Part shown: piece after piece, positions 6,461 through 7,938 of the stretch | How positions within the stretch are numbered: position 1 is the first letter of the stretch | How the letters are laid out: each line of letters starts with the position of its first letter | Assembly: GCA_028678715.1 (NCBI GenBank) | Contig: JAJRCY010000039.1 | Location: forward strand, 1 to 7,938 | Reading direction: 5' to 3' | Origin: Methanomicrobiales archaeon | GTDB lineage: Archaea > Halobacteriota > Methanomicrobia > Methanomicrobiales > JACTUA01 | Length of the DNA: 7,938 nucleotides | Notes under the pieces: generated by a model | Database searches by the model: none | Told to the model about the DNA's origin: nothing | What the model saw: the letters and a program-made list of their open reading frames with translations, nothing else | Program-made: the position numbers and the translations under genes

Positions 6461-7396
6461 TCACGGGAAGGGCAGCTCGATCCACTCCGCCCCTTCCAGT
6501 GCCAGGCGGGCGATGGCCAGGTCCTGGATGGCCAGGCCCGTGGAATCAAAGACCGTGATCTCCTCCGGCCGTTCCCTCCGTTTCTTCCCGATCACCACCT
6601 CCCCCAGCGTTCCCGCGATCTGATCCGGCGAGAAGAGCCCCCGGGAAATGGGCACGTTCACCTCGCCGGAGTGGACCGCCTGGACCATGTCGTCCACAAA
6701 GACCCTCGCCCGCAGCAGGATCCGGGGATCGAGTTCCTCCTTTCCAGGCGCATCCGCTCCGATGGCGTTGATGTGGGTCCCCTCGTGGATCCATTCGTCC
6801 TCCACGAGCGGTTCCCGGGAGGGCGTTGTCGTGATCACCACGTCTGCGTCGCAGGCACGTTCCAGCCCCGCCACCCCCGCATCATAATCGGGGAAACGGG
6901 AAGCCATCGCGCCTGCATTCTTCTCCTCCCGGCTCCAGATCCGGATCCCGGTGATCCGGCGAACATCGGCAAGCGCCCTCACCTGAGCCTCCGCCTGGCG
7001 TCCGCTCCCGATCACCCCGACCGACACCTCCCTCTTCGGCGAGAGGTACTTCGCCGCCACGGCACCGGCAGCGCCGGTCCGCATATCCGTGAGGCTTGTC
7101 GCGTTCAGCACCGCCCGGGGGACACCCGACTCGGGGTCGATCAGGATCATGAGGGCCATCACGGTGGGCAGGCCGTGCTCCCGGTTCTCGGGATGCACGT
7201 TCACGATCTTCACCCCGGCAATGTCCAGGGCAGGGAGGTACGCGGGCATGGTGCGGAAGTCCCCCTTCGGGAAGGTGATGTACACCTTCGGGGGCATCTG
7301 GACCCTCCCCTCCCCGTGCTCCCGGAAGATGGCCTCAATCGCCCTGTTCACCTCGCGGTACCCCAGCCGCCTCTCGGGCTGTGCGCAGTATCTCAT
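6461..7396 (-). CDS. ala: Alanine dehydrogenase, ornithine cyclodeaminase/mu-crystallin family
   Basis: A 311-residue NAD-dependent enzyme that most resembles the Archaeoglobus-type alanine dehydrogenase, which interconverts alanine and pyruvate plus ammonia. Conserved segments are QMPPKVYI (33-40), R48 in GDFRTMPAYL, K63 in GVKIVNVHP, GLPTVMALMIL (75-85), R106 in MRTGAAGAVAAKYL, the Rossmann loop GVIGSGRQA (127-135), THINAIGADAPGK (197-209, with D205) and FDSTGLAIQD (283-292). The GADAPGKEELD form and the overall match favour alanine dehydrogenase over true ornithine cyclodeaminase, but substrate cannot be settled by eye. ATG 7396 has a good GGAGGGTGA site upstream. The N-terminus is about ten residues shorter than in relatives. 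Its stop is 3 bp from the convergent tes stop. Confidence 0.85.
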   Translation of the reverse strand: MRYCAQPERRLGYREVNRAIEAIFREHGEGRVQMPPKVYITFPKGDFRTMPAYLPALDIAGVKIVNVHPENREHGLPTVMALMILIDPESGVPRAVLNATSLTDMRTGAAGAVAAKYLSPKREVSVGVIGSGRQAEAQVRALADVRRITGIRIWSREEKNAGAMASRFPDYDAGVAGLERACDADVVITTTPSREPLVEDEWIHEGTHINAIGADAPGKEELDPRILLRARVFVDDMVQAVHSGEVNVPISRGLFSPDQIAGTLGEVVIGKKRRERPEEITVFDSTGLAIQDLAIARLALEGAEWIELPFP

Positions 7397-7402
7397 TCTC
7401 GG

Positions 7403-7411
7403 TCACCCTCC
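7403..7411 (-). promoter_or_regulatory. Ribosome binding site of ala
   Basis: The minus strand reads GGAGGGTGA, close to the full anti-Shine-Dalgarno complement, with its GGAGG core nine bases before ATG 7396. It decides the ala start. Confidence 0.7.
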
Positions 7412-7474
7412 CCCTTCGCGTCCTGAACGGTCCAAAAAGCAGGTGCTCCGCCTACTGGTACGTACTGCGGGGAT

Positions 7475-7482
7475 TGCATAAA
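7475..7482 (-). promoter_or_regulatory. Candidate TATA box of ala
   Basis: The minus strand reads TTTATGCA, a fair match to the archaeal TATA consensus in otherwise GC-rich sequence. It would predict a transcription start near 7450 and a leader of roughly 55 bases, which suits a gene with a strong ribosome binding site. Confidence 0.4.
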
Positions 7483-7605
7483 CCTGCCTGAGGGAATTGC
7501 CGGGATATGCCCCGAAGAGAGCCAGAATCATTACCGGATTTCTGGAGATCCCGCGAGTCACCGCGGGGGGAACTGTTCCGGCAGAATGTCTCCGGGAATG
7601 GAATG

Positions 7606-7613
7606 AAAAAAAA
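7606..7613 (-). terminator. Oligo-T terminator after the UPF0058 gene
   Basis: Eight consecutive T residues on the minus strand lie about 40 bases beyond the UPF0058 stop codon. This is the longest homopolymer T-tract in the window and fits the archaeal oligo-T terminator type. A weak hairpin (7576-7597) lies just beyond it rather than in front of it. Confidence 0.6.
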
Positions 7614-7653
7614 GGTGAAAGAGATCCGGGAGCGCCAGGCAGCAGGATGCCCC

Positions 7654-7938
7654 TCACTTCAGGTTGTCGATCTCCTTGAGGGTCCTGTCGGCCAGTTCCT
7701 TCATCCTGGCCGAGATCCTTCCCGAGGCCGAGAACTCCACATCCCTCATGGCATTGGCCAGCTCAGCGCCCAGGACGAAGATCGCGTACTTGTGCTCCAT
7801 CTTGGAACGGTGCAGCTGGGACGGGTCGATCTTCAGGGCATAGTACTGGGTGAACTTCAGCTCGGGGTTGATCCGCTCGAAGTAATCCTTGATCTCCACC
7901 ATCATCTGGTGGAGGGTGATGAGCTCTTCCTTGTGCAT
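7654..7938 (-). CDS. UPF0058 family protein
   Basis: A 94-residue small cytosolic protein that matches the archaeal UPF0058 family (PF01893), whose function is unknown. The hallmarks are the N-terminal MHKEELITLHQ and the central HRSKMEHKYAIFVLG (43-57, with H43, K46, H49 and K50). The sequence is mostly helical by composition, with no membrane segment or cysteine. The ATG is formed by the final three bases of the window (7936-7938). Since relatives also start with MHKxEL, the gene is probably complete, although its promoter and ribosome binding site are not visible. It is followed by a T-tract terminator and is probably transcribed separately from ala. Confidence 0.88.
   Translation of the reverse strand: MHKEELITLHQMMVEIKDYFERINPELKFTQYYALKIDPSQLHRSKMEHKYAIFVLGAELANAMRDVEFSASGRISARMKELADRTLKEIDNLK

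Larger units (their letters stand above)
7397..7653. other. Intergenic region with small hairpins
   Basis: A 257-bp gap between two minus-strand genes, with no convincing gene. It holds three short inverted repeats: CCAGAA/TTCTGG (7522-7527 with 7540-7545), the perfect CCCGCG/CGCGGG hairpin (7550-7567, six-base loop) and TTCCGG/CCGGGA (7576-7581 with 7592-7597, including one G-T pair). They could belong to the 3' untranslated end of the UPF0058 transcript or to a small RNA. I could fold no tRNA or known riboswitch from this stretch. Confidence 0.4.

Noticed and set aside
6671..7426. 251-codon plus-strand open frame
   Set aside because: It is antisense to ala, with low-complexity Pro/His/Arg composition and no ribosome binding site or family motif.
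7403..7657. 84-codon minus-strand open frame in the ala-UPF0058 gap
   Set aside because: It runs through the T-tract terminator and the hairpins, has no ribosome binding site that I can see, and its product looks like translated intergenic DNA.
1..7938. CRISPR arrays, insertion sequences, tRNA or rRNA genes
   Set aside because: I found no regularly spaced repeats, transposase motifs, terminal inverted repeats or cloverleaf-like sequence. The window reads as ordinary chromosomal gene clusters.

Overview
The window looks like chromosomal DNA of a GC-rich methanogenic archaeon. The evidence is a methanogen-restricted gene (methanogenesis marker 14), archaeal ether-lipid genes (carS and a probable tetraether synthase), a UPF0058 protein of archaeal type, an alanine dehydrogenase of Archaeoglobus type, short overlapping operons and strong GGAGG-like ribosome binding sites. 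The high GC and this gene content would suit a Methanomicrobiales-like organism (for example the Methanoculleus/Methanofollis group), but the placement at order level is inference.

Layout. Positions 1-1598, plus strand: the 3' part of a methanogenesis marker 14 gene, followed after 11 bp by a small gene with a highly charged N-terminal tail that I cannot assign. Positions 1608-4897, minus strand: a tight four-gene operon, transcribed carS, pyrE, purD, argF. Three of its four genes are joined by short overlaps or a 16-bp gap. It combines archaeal phospholipid synthesis (CarS uses CTP) with pyrimidine, purine and arginine synthesis. Positions 4898-4975: a 78-bp divergent promoter region. Positions 4976-6457, plus strand: a cysteine-rich radical SAM enzyme that I read as tetraether lipid synthase (Tes). 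Positions 6461-7396, minus strand: an alanine dehydrogenase of the ornithine cyclodeaminase/mu-crystallin family, whose stop codon lies 3 bp from that of tes. Positions 7397-7653: an intergenic region with a candidate promoter, several small hairpins and a T-tract terminator. Positions 7654-7938, minus strand: a UPF0058 protein whose start codon is the last three bases of the window.

How the genes work together. The most interesting part is the back-to-back carS/tes pair. CarS activates the unsaturated archaeal diether with CTP for head-group attachment. Tes, if the call is right, later joins the ends of two saturated C20 chains to make macrocyclic diether or membrane-spanning tetraether lipids. 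A shared 78-bp promoter region would let the cell control core-lipid supply and tetraether formation together, although this regulation is only inferred. PyrE supplies the UMP from which CTP is made, so its overlap with carS is at least metabolically sensible. I see no mobile elements, CRISPR arrays, tRNA or rRNA genes.
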